Part shown: positions 42,728 to 52,264 of the stretch, in pieces
Layout of the letters: every line of letters begins with the position of its first letter
How positions within the stretch are numbered: position 1 is the stretch's first letter
The notes under the pieces: generated by a model
The model's input: only the letters and a program-made list of their open reading frames with translations
Told to the model about the DNA's origin: nothing
Database searches by the model: none
Assembly: GCA_020635715.1 (NCBI GenBank)
Contig: JACJZG010000007.1
Span: 1-64,000, forward strand
Source: Flavobacteriales bacterium
Lineage (GTDB): Bacteria > Bacteroidota > Bacteroidia > Flavobacteriales_F > PHOS-HE28
Direction: 5' to 3'
DNA: 64,000 nt
Made by a program: the position numbers and the translations under genes

Positions 42728-43521
42728 GGGGTCTCAGCTTGGTCACGCTTGGCTTCCATTTGAGAACTGTCTGGGTCTGCGACATTGGTTTGCTTTTGAG
42801 GGGGCATCTGTCCACCAATGACCTGTACACTGTCCGCACACACTTTCTTGGCGAACGCAGCTGTGAGATCCCAGCGGGTGCCACCCGTTGCCTCATCATT
42901 GTGCAGCTCGAACACTCTACCACTCTTCGTATCCAAGAGCAACGCAGAGTACCCCTTGCATGTGTCCGTCTGATTGCGCCCATCCAACAAGAGCACGTCA
43001 CCTCGGTTGGTTTGTTGGTCTCCGCCCGTGGCGGATACGGCTATGTACCAACCGCCAAGCACAAGGGAACCATAAAAGCAGACTGTGAGCATGCGGTAGA
43101 AACGCTTGTACCAGCGCTGCCAGGTCTTCTGATAGTCTTTACAATCCTTAGCCTTATCGCTTAGGTCCTTGATGCTCTGTTCGATTGAGGCGACAGAGGT
43201 AGCATTGTTCGCGTCACGAGCTTTCTGCAACGCGCCGTTCTTCTCCTCAATGCTCTCCTCGGCGCGAGCACACTGCTCGAAGTTGTTGGTGAAGACAGTG
43301 ATGGCCAAGTGGAAAGCGACCCCGGCGCAGATCGCCAACAAAAAGAAGAGCGCGGCTAGTGCAAGAAGCCATTCTTCAAGGCTTCCGTGCACCCTTGGCT
43401 TGTCCAAGAATGTAGCGAATCCGGCTAGCGCACCTGCGGACAAACCTACTAGCCAGTTCGCTGTCTGTCGGTGCGCCTCAAGAACCTCAGGCAGCCGGTA
43501 CTTGAACTCATGCGCGCTCAT
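42724..43521 (-). CDS. Unrecognised membrane/coiled-coil protein (B2)
   Basis: 265 aa. Two adjacent N-terminal membrane helices (NWLVGLSAGALAGFATFL and LLALAALFFLLAICAGVAFH), a coiled coil at about residues 80-130 (EESIEEKNGALQKARDANNA), a third helix (FYGSLVLGGWYIAVS), then a C-terminal region with a beta pattern GYSALLLDTKSGRVFELH and a polar Gln/Asp tail. ATGA overlap with A2 indicates coupled translation. Not recognised; position in the type I island and the small partner suggest an accessory or defence role. Lower GC than hsdM/hsdR. Confidence 0.65.
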   Translation of the reverse strand: MSAHEFKYRLPEVLEAHRQTANWLVGLSAGALAGFATFLDKPRVHGSLEEWLLALAALFFLLAICAGVAFHLAITVFTNNFEQCARAEESIEEKNGALQKARDANNATSVASIEQSIKDLSDKAKDCKDYQKTWQRWYKRFYRMLTVCFYGSLVLGGWYIAVSATGGDQQTNRGDVLLLDGRNQTDTCKGYSALLLDTKSGRVFELHNDEATGGTRWDLTAAFAKKVCADSVQVIGGQMPPQKQTNVADPDSSQMEAKRDQAETP

Positions 43522-43856
43522 AGGATATCGTCTTTATCGCGTTTGCATTGCTCGAGAAGTCGATCCATGCCGAATCGGTCGATCTGGCTGCGCCCTCCCA
43601 CACGAGTGCTTTCAAGCAACAGACGTGGGCGAAATCGAATGGTTATCCCCTTTTCCCAAGCATCTAAGAGCGCGTCCACTTTGCCAAGTCGCTTTGCCTG
43701 CTCTAATTGCTGAGAATAATGCTGACTGAATCGCTCAGTGGCGTCCTCTGTGAGAACAACCGGTGCTCCGCTTCCGATCGCGCTCTCGATCAATCGGTCA
43801 ATGCGTGATTGCTGTTCGCGCGTAAGGCTATCTACTCTGTATGTGATGTCGCTCAT
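43518..43856 (-). CDS. Small soluble protein A2, paralogue of A1
   Basis: 112 aa. Shares with A1 the layout SLTxEQxxR near the start, GKVDALLDAWEK in the middle and GMDRLLEQCKRDKDDI at the end. No membrane segment; probably alpha-helical. Overlaps the start of B2 as ATGA. Family not recognised. The duplication together with a following membrane protein suggests a two-component module. Confidence 0.65.
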   Translation of the reverse strand: MSDITYRVDSLTREQQSRIDRLIESAIGSGAPVVLTEDATERFSQHYSQQLEQAKRLGKVDALLDAWEKGITIRFRPRLLLESTRVGGRSQIDRFGMDRLLEQCKRDKDDIL

Positions 43857-43880
43857 GGTTGGTGGTTTGGGGTGCGAAAA

Positions 43881-44663
43881 TCAGTTCATCGTTTGCGGCT
43901 GAACGTTCTGATGAAGGCCGTGCATCTGGTCTTTGAGCGCGGCGAGAATTGCATCAATCTTCGCCCCGATTTCTTGGTCCGGATTGTCGGCTCTCGTGAG
44001 TCGCCGCCAGACTCTGAAGCCGAGCACCCAACCTGCTCGCCATGCCGTGCGTCGCAGGTGTTCTTCCAACGTCTTTATGTCATCCTCCAATCGCATTGGC
44101 ACAGCTTGTTTATCCATGACATGTCCGATGACATGCACATCCATGGCACTACCCCCGTACTTGCGCACCATTCCATCCACCTCGCCCTTTACATGGTCCA
44201 GAAACTCCAACACCTTGGTTCGCCCCTTCAGTCGGTATGCGCTGATCGGATCTATGAATGACAATTCGCCGATCGTCTCTTCGTAAGCCGCCTTCATATC
44301 CACCAGATTCACTTGTACCATAGCAAGGTTGATCCGTTGGATCTCGGTCGTCAGAATATTCTTCAAGTCCGCGAGCGGCATGTTGGCCTGCTCGATGGGC
44401 GACATGAGCGTGAACGCCTTCTCGGCATACTTGTCTATCCCGTCGTCCGGTCGCGTTGACTTCAGGATGTGATCCAGCTCTAACAGCTGAAAGACCACGC
44501 GGCGAAGTCCTCGTTTGCGCTGATACCTGTGCTTGGTAAGATCGCTGACTGCACTCAGTATCCACGCCAGCACAATGCCAAGGGCTGTGAAAACAAAGCC
44601 CTTGGTGAGATCGTCCATCTCTGGCCAACTGGGGATAGCGAAGAGGCTAGTGGGGGTGTTCAT
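43881..44663 (-). CDS. Unrecognised membrane/coiled-coil protein (B1)
   Basis: 260 aa from ATG 44663; GTG at 44666 also fits but TGATG overlap with A1 favours the ATG. One N-terminal membrane helix (GFVFTALGIVLAWILSAV), a basic cytosolic turn (KHRYQRKRGLRR), then a long helical, charge-rich cytosolic domain with the stretch DVHVIGHVMDK. I see no sequence similarity to B2 beyond the general plan of membrane anchor plus helices. Placed 24 bases before A2. Confidence 0.6.
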   Translation of the reverse strand: MNTPTSLFAIPSWPEMDDLTKGFVFTALGIVLAWILSAVSDLTKHRYQRKRGLRRVVFQLLELDHILKSTRPDDGIDKYAEKAFTLMSPIEQANMPLADLKNILTTEIQRINLAMVQVNLVDMKAAYEETIGELSFIDPISAYRLKGRTKVLEFLDHVKGEVDGMVRKYGGSAMDVHVIGHVMDKQAVPMRLEDDIKTLEEHLRRTAWRAGWVLGFRVWRRLTRADNPDQEIGAKIDAILAALKDQMHGLHQNVQPQTMN

Positions 44664-45025
44664 CACTCAATGTCTAGCTTATCACGTTTGCACTGAGCTA
44701 GAACATAGTCCATGCCCCTTTCATCCAGGATCCGCACCAAGCTGAACGGTGGAAACGGTTCATAGCGTGGGTACCGCCTTGCTCGACTTTCGACATTGAC
44801 AACGAACTTGGATCGATCACGCTCCCACACATCGAGCATCCTATCCACATTTCCTTCCTCCATAGCACGCAAGAGCCTTCTACCAAATGCGTCGTAGAGT
44901 ATGCGCAGTGCTGGGCTGGAAAAGTGAAGTCGTCCTTTCTTTTCAAACACAGAGGTCAATAGCCGCAGTAATCGTTCGGTCTGCTCTGGGGTGAGACTTT
45001 GTTGTCGAGTACTGTCTTCGGCCAT
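44663..45025 (-). CDS. Small soluble protein A1
   Basis: 120 aa, three bases after hsdS, so it belongs to the restriction-modification transcript. Sequence contains SLTPEQTERLLRLL, GNVDRMLDVWERD and the C-terminal GMDYVLAQCKRDKLDI; all three segments recur in A2. Basic, no signal. Overlaps B1 by one base (TGATG). No named family. Confidence 0.65.
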   Translation of the reverse strand: MAEDSTRQQSLTPEQTERLLRLLTSVFEKKGRLHFSSPALRILYDAFGRRLLRAMEEGNVDRMLDVWERDRSKFVVNVESRARRYPRYEPFPPFSLVRILDERGMDYVLAQCKRDKLDIE

Positions 45026-45028
45026 GGT

Positions 45029-46264
<1,236 letters not shown>

Positions 46265-46269
46265 CGAAC

Positions 46270-48360
46270 CTATTGGGCCAGCGATTCCAGTTGTTGCTTG
46301 ATGCGCTTCACCAGTGAGGCCTCTTCTTCGAACTGACTGAAGAGCTGTGTCCGAAGCTTGTCTATTCTCTCGTGGGTTCCCTCATCGTCACTATCACCAT
46401 CGCCCGCGCCCACATACCTCCCCGGCGTGAGCACGAAATCGTGCTTGGCGATCTCTTCCAGCGCGGCGCTGTATGCGAAGCCGGGGATGTTCTCATACTT
46501 CACATCCGCATGCGGGTCCGGGACAGGCTGTCCTCCGAGATACATTGTTCCTCTGTGATACTTCCACAGGTGATACGTGCCCACGATGCGCTCTAAGTCC
46601 TCAGCGCTGAAGTCCCGTAGCACGCGATCCTTCATGAAGCCGAGGCTTCTGGCATCAATGAACAAGACTTGTCGCCGACGGTCCTGTTTGTTGTTCGCGC
46701 TGTGCTTGTCCTTGCTCAGGAACCAGATGCAGGCCGGTATCTGCGTATTGGTGAAGAGCTGGCCGGGCAGGGCCACCATGCATTCCACCAGGTCGGCCTC
46801 CACCAGCTTGCGGCGGATCTCGCCCTCGCCGCCGGTATTGCTGCTCATGCTACCGTTGGCCAGCAGCAGGGCCATGCTGCCCTTGGGCGCCAGGTGGTGC
46901 AGCATGTGCTGCAGCCACGCGAAGTTGGCGTTGCCTGCAGGGGGTGTGCCGTAGGCCCAGCGCGCATCGCCCTCCAGCCGCGCATCCCACCACTCCTTCA
47001 CGTTGAAGGGCGGGTTCGCCATCACAAAGTCGGCGCGCAGGGCGGGGTGCTGGTCGTTCGTGAAGCTGTTGGCGGGCTCCTTGCCGAAGTTGAAGTCGAT
47101 GCCGCGGATGGCCATGTTCATGGCCGCCAGCCGCCAGGTGGTGGGGTTGCTCTCCTGGCCGTACACGCTGATGTCGCCCAGCCGTCCGCCGAACTGCTCA
47201 ATGAACTCCTCGCTTTGCACGAAGAAGCCGCCGCTGCCCATGGCGGGGTCGTACACGCGGCCCTTGTAGGGCTGCAGCATGCGCACGATGAGGCTCACGA
47301 TGCTCTTCGGCGTGTAGTACTGCCCGCCCTTCTTGCCCTCGGCCAGCGCGAATTGCCCCAGGAAGTACTCGTACACGTGGCCCAGGATGTCCTTGGCGTG
47401 CAAGGAGCCATGGACGAAGGGGATGGTGGCGATGAGGTCGATGAGCGAGCCGAGGTTGGCGGGGTCGAGCTGGAGCTGCGTGTAGGTCTTGTTGAGGACG
47501 TTCTTCAGCTTCGGGTTCTCGCGCTCGATGGCCTCCAGCGCATCGTCGATCAATTTGCCCAGCGATGACATTTTGTAGGTCGCCCCATGGGGCGACGCTA
47601 CGGGGATGGTGGAACCGCTGGGCAGCTTCGCGCTATCCTGAATGGTTTTCCAGCGTGCCAAGGGTGGCACCCAGAACACGTTCTGCTGGGTGTAGTAGTC
47701 GCGCACTTCCAGCTCGACGCGGATGGCGTCGCTGTATGCTTGTTCTGCTTGGGCGGACGATCGTCCGCCCGTACGGAAATCCTTGGGGTCGGTGTAGAAG
47801 TCGCTCTTCGGGTCCTTGAGCATCTTCTCCACTTCCTGCTGCCGCAGCTCGAAGCTGTCGCTGACGTACTTGAGGAAGATGAGGCCGAGCACGGCATGCT
47901 TGTACACGGCGGCATCGAGGCTGGAGCGCAGTCGATCTGCGGCGGTCCAGAGCTTTTTGTCGAGCTCTTTAAGGAAGGTCTGTTCGTCCTGGGCGGTATC
48001 AAGGCCAGTGTTTCTTGAGCCTTCAGGCTCTTGGCCCTTGGCCTTCCGGCCAACAGGCATATAGGCCACGGGCTCGGGCGCATTCAGGCCAGTGGCCATC
48101 GGCTTCGCCGCCTTGGGCTCCGAGGCCTCGAGGCCTAGGCCGCTCACCAGTGCCTTTTTGCCTTTGGGCGTGAGTTGCACGCTGCCACCCCGGCCACGGC
48201 CTTTGGCCACCAGGCCTTGGGCCACGAGCTGCTCGCGCAGCGCCTCATAAGCCTCTGGGCCTAATGCCAACAGGGCCTGTGCCTTGCCGTTGCCAATGCT
48301 GCCATGTGTCGCAAGCAGTTGCAGAAAGGCCAGGGCTTGCGCCTCCATCGTCACGCTCAT
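46270..48360 (-). CDS. hsdM: Type I restriction-modification methyltransferase with N-terminal winged-helix extension
   Basis: 696 aa from ATG 48360 (MSVTMEAQALAFLQLLATHG). Residues about 1-80 look like a winged helix (QALLALGPEAYEALREQLVA, LTPKGKKAL), then a variable Ala/Pro/Gly-rich linker (about 80-125), the HsdM helical N-domain, and the N6-adenine methyltransferase with VYDPAMGSGGFF (AdoMet motif I) and NPPF (motif IV). It methylates adenine within the target set by HsdS. The region before SSLGKLIDDAL contains two short inserts with palindromes (47575-47601, 47751-47770). Confidence 0.95.
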   Translation of the reverse strand: MSVTMEAQALAFLQLLATHGSIGNGKAQALLALGPEAYEALREQLVAQGLVAKGRGRGGSVQLTPKGKKALVSGLGLEASEPKAAKPMATGLNAPEPVAYMPVGRKAKGQEPEGSRNTGLDTAQDEQTFLKELDKKLWTAADRLRSSLDAAVYKHAVLGLIFLKYVSDSFELRQQEVEKMLKDPKSDFYTDPKDFRTGGRSSAQAEQAYSDAIRVELEVRDYYTQQNVFWVPPLARWKTIQDSAKLPSGSTIPVASPHGATYKMSSLGKLIDDALEAIERENPKLKNVLNKTYTQLQLDPANLGSLIDLIATIPFVHGSLHAKDILGHVYEYFLGQFALAEGKKGGQYYTPKSIVSLIVRMLQPYKGRVYDPAMGSGGFFVQSEEFIEQFGGRLGDISVYGQESNPTTWRLAAMNMAIRGIDFNFGKEPANSFTNDQHPALRADFVMANPPFNVKEWWDARLEGDARWAYGTPPAGNANFAWLQHMLHHLAPKGSMALLLANGSMSSNTGGEGEIRRKLVEADLVECMVALPGQLFTNTQIPACIWFLSKDKHSANNKQDRRRQVLFIDARSLGFMKDRVLRDFSAEDLERIVGTYHLWKYHRGTMYLGGQPVPDPHADVKYENIPGFAYSAALEEIAKHDFVLTPGRYVGAGDGDSDDEGTHERIDKLRTQLFSQFEEEASLVKRIKQQLESLAQ
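47575..47601. repeat. Palindromic insert in hsdM (first)
   Basis: Perfect 18-bp palindrome GTCGCCCCATGGGGCGAC (47579-47596) flanked by GTAG and GCTAC. It encodes part of the stretch PVASPHGATYK ahead of SSLGKLID, where HsdM homologues as I remember them have no such residues. Confidence 0.6.
47751..47770. repeat. Palindromic insert in hsdM (second)
   Basis: Perfect 20-bp palindrome GGGCGGACGATCGTCCGCCC, encoding part of RTGGRSSAQAEQA. It keeps the reading frame. Confidence 0.6.
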
Positions 48361-48431
48361 GTTCCGAAAAGAAAGGTGGCCGGGTATGGTGGTAGGCCAG
48401 GTGCAAGCTAGCCACCGCGTGCCAACCCGCA

Positions 48432-48465
48432 AACGTTTAAATAGACGCAGCGCAACGTCTAAATA
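48432..48465. promoter_or_regulatory. AT-rich repeat pair between divergent hsdM and response-regulator genes, candidate operator
   Basis: AACGTTTAAATA (48432-48443) and AACGTCTAAATA (48454-48465) repeat directly with one mismatch at 22-bp spacing, two helical turns. TAGACG (48442-48447) and CGTCTA (48456-48461) also form an inverted repeat with an 8-base centre. It is an AT-rich island in GC-rich sequence, 72 bases from hsdM and 112 from the regulator gene. Confidence 0.45.
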
Positions 48466-48577
48466 AACCGAGCCGTGGGACGAACGGTAGGGTAGTTTCG
48501 GGGTGCCAAGCGCAGCCCTCCGGGGCCATTACCAACGGCAGGTATCCATCCATCGCCATTACGAATGCCTTTGTACC

Positions 48578-49243
48578 ATGAGCACCGAGAAGATCCTGCG
48601 CATAGCCGTAATAGATGATCATGAGCTTTACCGCAAGGGGCTGGTGAGCATACTGGCCGGCTGGGAGCGGCGGCACGTGGTGCTGGAGGCCGAGAACGGC
48701 AAGGATTACGAGGAGCGCTGCGCCGAAGTGGGCCATGTGGACCTGGCGCTGGTGGATGTGCGCATGCCCGTGCGCGATGGTTTCGAGACGCTGCGCTGGA
48801 TGCAGCGCAACCAGCAGCGCACCCGCGCCCTGATCATCACTTACGAGGCCACGGCGGCCACGGTGCGCAAGGCGCTGGCCTTGGATGCGCGCGGCGTGCT
48901 GGACAAGGCGGTGCGTTCCGCCACGCTGCACGCCAGCTTGAACGATGTGCTGCTGCGGGGTTTCCACTACAACGCCCTGGTGAGCCGCGACCTGCGGCGC
49001 ACGGTGGAGGCCCAATTGGAGGCCGAGCGCCCCCAGGAGCGGTGGGCCTCCCTTACGCCCCGGCAGCGGGAGGTGCTGCGCTGTTTCGCCGACCCGGGCG
49101 TACGCAACCTGGCCGACGTGGCAGTGCGCCTGGGCATAACCGAGGACACCGCCGAGACCCACCGGCGCGATGCCTACCTCCGCCTGGGGATACACAGCAA
49201 GGATGAGCTGGTGCGCTTCCTGCTGACCAACGACCTGCCGTGA
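48578..49243 (+). CDS. LuxR/NarL-family response regulator
   Basis: 221 aa from ATG 48578 (MSTEKILRIAVIDDHELYRK). Receiver with acidic pair VIDDHE, phosphoacceptor Asp in LALVDVRMPVRDG, and the conserved Lys in GVLDKAV. C-terminal LuxR-type helix-turn-helix: LTPRQREVLRCFA then LADVAVRLGITEDTAETHRR. A DNA-binding transcription regulator; no sensor kinase is adjacent. It is divergent from hsdM, so control of the restriction operon is possible but not shown. Confidence 0.93.
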   Translation: MSTEKILRIAVIDDHELYRKGLVSILAGWERRHVVLEAENGKDYEERCAEVGHVDLALVDVRMPVRDGFETLRWMQRNQQRTRALIITYEATAATVRKALALDARGVLDKAVRSATLHASLNDVLLRGFHYNALVSRDLRRTVEAQLEAERPQERWASLTPRQREVLRCFADPGVRNLADVAVRLGITEDTAETHRRDAYLRLGIHSKDELVRFLLTNDLP

Positions 49244-49579
49244 GCCGCCGGCGCGGTGCAACGGGGATCTGCCCGGCTCCTGCTTGGTGAACGGTGCAGG
49301 TGGTAGCCTGGGCGCGGCTTACCATGGAGCAGCCGCTGCGGCAATGATCAGCAGCCGATGGTCGTGCACGGCCAAGGGCGATGCCGGTGTGAGGCGCTCG
49401 GCCGCTTGCAGGACCGGACCATGTGCCCGATGGACCGCGTAAGCGCTACCACGTCCATTGGTTCCAGAGCGCACGCCCATAATAGGGTATGGCAGCCGCG
49501 TGCGGTCGTGCGCCAGAACAACGGTTTGGTCCTGCGAGCCAACGGGGTGGACCTTGCAGAAATGGGCGCGGTCATATAA
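49244..49579. other. Spacer with a degenerate lead-in to the repeat array, no gene seen
   Basis: No convincing coding frame. From about 49509 the sequence already resembles diverged array units (pieces reading NNGLVLRANG and MGAVI), so the array may once have extended further left. Confidence 0.4.
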
Positions 49580-50247
49580 GACGATGTGATCATCCTTGAG
49601 AACAACAGCGCGGTCATGTAGGACAACGGGATCATCCTTGAGGACAAGGGCGCGGTATTATGAGACGATGCGATCGTCTTGGAGGATAAAGGCGCGGTCT
49701 TGTGTGACGACGCGATCATCCTTGAGGATAAGGGCGCGGTCTTGTGTGACAACGGGATCATCCTTGAGGACAAAGGCGCGGTCATGTGAGACGTTGTGGT
49801 CAGCCTATAGACAAGGGCGATCTTGTGTGACGACGCGATCGTCCTTGAGACAAGGGCGCGCGGTCTTGTGTGATGACGCCATCATCCTTGAGGACAAAGG
49901 CGCGGTCTTGTGACGCGTTGTGATCATCCTGTTGGACAAGGGCGCGTCTTCAGGACGACGCGATCGTCCGGGAGGATAAGGGCGCGGTCTTGTGTGACGA
50001 TGAGATCATCCTGGAGGGCAAAGGCGCTGTCTTGTGTGATGACGCGATCATCCTGGAGGACAAAGGCGCGGTCTTGTGTGACGATGCGATCATCCTGGAG
50101 GGCAAGGGCGTGGTCTTGTGTGACGACGCGATCATCCTATAGGACAATGGCGCGGTCTTGTGTGACGACGCGATCATCCTGGAGGACAAAGGCGCCGTCT
50201 TGTGTGACGACGCGATCATCCTGGAGGATAAGAGCGCGGTCTTATGA
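49580..50247. repeat. Array of 16 units of about 42 bp
   Basis: Sixteen head-to-tail units; 13 are exactly 42 bp and the units at 49790, 49829 and 49872 are 39, 43 and 40 bp. Consensus begins GACGACGCGATCATCC and ends GGCGCGGTCTTGTGT. In one plus frame a unit reads DDAIILEDKGAVLC, but the last codon is a stop in several units and two units contain TAG; in one minus frame it reads MIASSHKTAPLSSR and stays open for 89 codons (50219-49950) and again from 49785. Three irregular units break both frames. A decayed repeat-protein gene or a non-coding minisatellite are both possible. Confidence 0.85.
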
Positions 50248-50443
50248 GCAGATGGGATGGTGGTAGTGGACAGGCTTGTCGGCTAGGATGAAAAGCGGAG
50301 CAAGTCGCATGAATGGCTGTACCGCCACGTTCCACGGGCCTTCGCAAGGCCTGGCTACTGGATGGCCGGTAGGGTTCTGCATCCTGCCTGGCCGGTAGAT
50401 CCCGAACGAAGGGGGTGCCCGCTGCGCATAAAGGCCATAACCA

Positions 50444-51112
50444 ATGCTTTTGTGGGTACAGCATGACAGGCCCAAGCAGTTGAAAAAGCAGTATTACATC
50501 GTAAAGCTCGGGCATACCCGGGTGAGTTTCGAAGCGCTAACCGACATGTCGCGCACAAACGTGTCGAAAATGACCGGCAACCCTGCGTTCGCCACGCCGA
50601 TCCCCTCCCTGGCGGATGTGACCGCCGCGGCGGACAGGTTGGACAAGGCGGTGCAGAACTACGACTTCAGCCGCAGCCGGCTGGACAAGCAGGAACGCGA
50701 CTTTGCCTTCGCGGACCTGAAGGGCCTGCGGCAGGACCTGGGGGGCTATGTGCAAACGATCAGCAACGGCGACGCCGAGTTGATCACGAGCGCAGGTTTC
50801 GAGACGGTGGCTGCACGCAAGCCCATCGGCCCGCTGCCTGCACCGGGTGATGTGCGTGCCCTGGTGCGCCCATACCCCGGCTCATTGGAGGTCCGTTTCA
50901 GCGGTGTGCGCGGTCGTAACGCCTACCAGGTGTACATCTGCTCGGGCGATCCGTTGGTGGAGGCCAACTGGAAGCTGCACACGCTGACGAGCAAGAACCG
51001 CCTGGTGGTGGATGGTCTGGAGAGCAACGTGACCTACTACTTCCGTGTGGAGGCCCTGGGGGCCGCTGGGTGGAGCCCGATGAGCGACATCACCAGCGCC
51101 AAGGCCGCCTGA
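50444..51112 (+). CDS. Fibronectin type III domain-containing protein
   Basis: 222 aa from ATG 50444; TTG at 50480 (KKQYYIVKLG) is an alternative start. Residues about 15-110 form a helical N-terminal part (DVTAAADRLDKAVQNYDFSR), followed by a C-terminal FN3-like domain: ALVRPYPGSLEVRFSGVRGR, NRLVVDGLESNVTYYFRVEA and GWSPMSDI, with the typical final strands. No signal peptide seen. Proteins of this plan recur in Bacteroidota without assigned function. Alone after the repeat array. Confidence 0.7.
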   Translation: MLLWVQHDRPKQLKKQYYIVKLGHTRVSFEALTDMSRTNVSKMTGNPAFATPIPSLADVTAAADRLDKAVQNYDFSRSRLDKQERDFAFADLKGLRQDLGGYVQTISNGDAELITSAGFETVAARKPIGPLPAPGDVRALVRPYPGSLEVRFSGVRGRNAYQVYICSGDPLVEANWKLHTLTSKNRLVVDGLESNVTYYFRVEALGAAGWSPMSDITSAKAA

Positions 51113-51185
51113 GCATGCCTGCCGTGACCAAGGCCCCGGTGTCCGTGAACAAGGACGCCGGGGCTGCGGTCGTGAACACCACCTC

Positions 51186-51977
51186 ATGAACGCACACGTA
51201 CCCCGAACTCCCGCCGAACTGGCGGTCCTGGCCCAACACCATGCCCCGGTGGCCCCTGCGCTGCTGGGGCATCTGCTGTGGTGCCTGCACACCCCGGGCG
51301 CTGGCGTAGTGGCGGTGCACGGGGAGCACGGCCATGGCCTGGCCACCTGGCTCTGGCAGGGTGAACACGTGCAGGTGATGCGCTGGCTGGTGCAGCCCAA
51401 GGGCGAGGTCGCGGTGCTTTGGGCGGCGCTGTGGAAGGCCTTGTGCGCTGCGAGCGGTGCCAATGAGGAGCACACCGTTCTGGTGCAGGGCGCGCTGGTG
51501 GACATGCCGCATTGGGCGTCCCTCGGATTCGTTGAACAGGTGGCGCTGGAACACTGGGCGCCGGATCCGGAAGGCGGTTTCGAGGAAGCGGAGCGCGACG
51601 AGGTATTGCCCTTGGACCCTGCGCATACCCTGGCCCTGCTGCACCTGGACCGCAACGCGACGGGCGAGCACCGCGCCACGCTTCTGCTGGAACATGCTTT
51701 TGCTGCGCGGGTGTACGAGGCGGGTGGTCGTGTACGTGGCATCCTGCTGCCGGTACTGGGCAATGGCCTCATCCTGGCGGACCGTGCGGTGGCCGGGCTG
51801 GAACTGCAACGCTGGCTGCTGCCCGTGGTGCCGCGTATCGTGGTGCCGGAGGGCAATGCCGCTGCAGCCGAGCAGCTGCACGCATGGGGCTATACCGTGG
51901 TGAACACGGAGCTGCGGCTGGTGCGCGGGACCATGCCGCGCTTCCGTCCCGAGCTGGTGTATGCCTGGCCGTGGTGA
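51186..51977 (+). CDS. GNAT-like acetyltransferase-related protein (tentative)
   Basis: 263 aa from ATG 51186 (MNAHVPRTPAELAVLAQHHA). The C-terminal third resembles the end of GNAT/YitH-type acetyltransferases: a Val/Pro strand PRIVVPEGNAAAAEQLHAWG followed by YTVVNTELRLVRG. The N-terminal half is His/Trp-rich without recognisable motif, and the acetyl-CoA pyrophosphate loop is not clear, so activity is doubtful. It is followed by a terminator at 52003. Confidence 0.45.
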   Translation: MNAHVPRTPAELAVLAQHHAPVAPALLGHLLWCLHTPGAGVVAVHGEHGHGLATWLWQGEHVQVMRWLVQPKGEVAVLWAALWKALCAASGANEEHTVLVQGALVDMPHWASLGFVEQVALEHWAPDPEGGFEEAERDEVLPLDPAHTLALLHLDRNATGEHRATLLLEHAFAARVYEAGGRVRGILLPVLGNGLILADRAVAGLELQRWLLPVVPRIVVPEGNAAAAEQLHAWGYTVVNTELRLVRGTMPRFRPELVYAWPW

Positions 51978-52002
51978 GCGGTGTCCGTTCGTTGCTTGAT
52001 CG

Positions 52003-52031
52003 CCCCGGCCTAGCGCCGGGGTTTTCGTTTT
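52003..52031 (+). terminator. Rho-independent terminator
   Basis: CCCCGGC (52003-52009), loop CTAGC, GCCGGGG (52015-52021), then TTTTCGTTTT. It lies 26 bases past the stop at 51977. Confidence 0.85.
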
Positions 52032-52040
52032 GTGGGGGTG

Positions 52041-52220
52041 GCCATGCGGCAACCATTACCCGCAGGGTCACTCCGGAGGCGGGGCGCGCGAAGCGCGTGG
52101 GCCCCGGCCATCCGGAGTCTCACGAATGGTGGTTGATGATAAATGTTCATTTGTGAGACTCCGGGTCGCGTTCGCAGAGCCTCACTTGCCCGGAGTGACG
52201 TGCGGTGGTGGGGTGGCGGT
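52041..52220. repeat. Hairpin-forming repeat, copy 1
   Basis: Outer arms GTCACTCCGG (52067-52076) and CCGGAGTGAC (52090 pattern at 52190-52199), inner arms CCGGAGTCTCAC (52112-52123) and GTGAGACTCCGG (52153-52164), all perfect, so the whole can fold as nested stems. It ends in GTGCGGTGGTGGGGTGGCGG and lies upstream of the GIY-YIG gene. Confidence 0.8.
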
Positions 52221-52264
52221 AAAGGTGGGGTGGAAAATGAGCCTGCCCATGCGACCTTCACGCA

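Noticed and set aside
49348..49785. 145-codon minus-strand frame in the 42-bp array
   Set aside because: Openness comes from a 42-bp unit divisible by three; the non-repeat end has no protein-like features. Kept only as part of the repeat entry.
49580..50247. CRISPR array
   Set aside because: The units are continuous and similar over their whole length, with no distinct spacers and no cas genes nearby.
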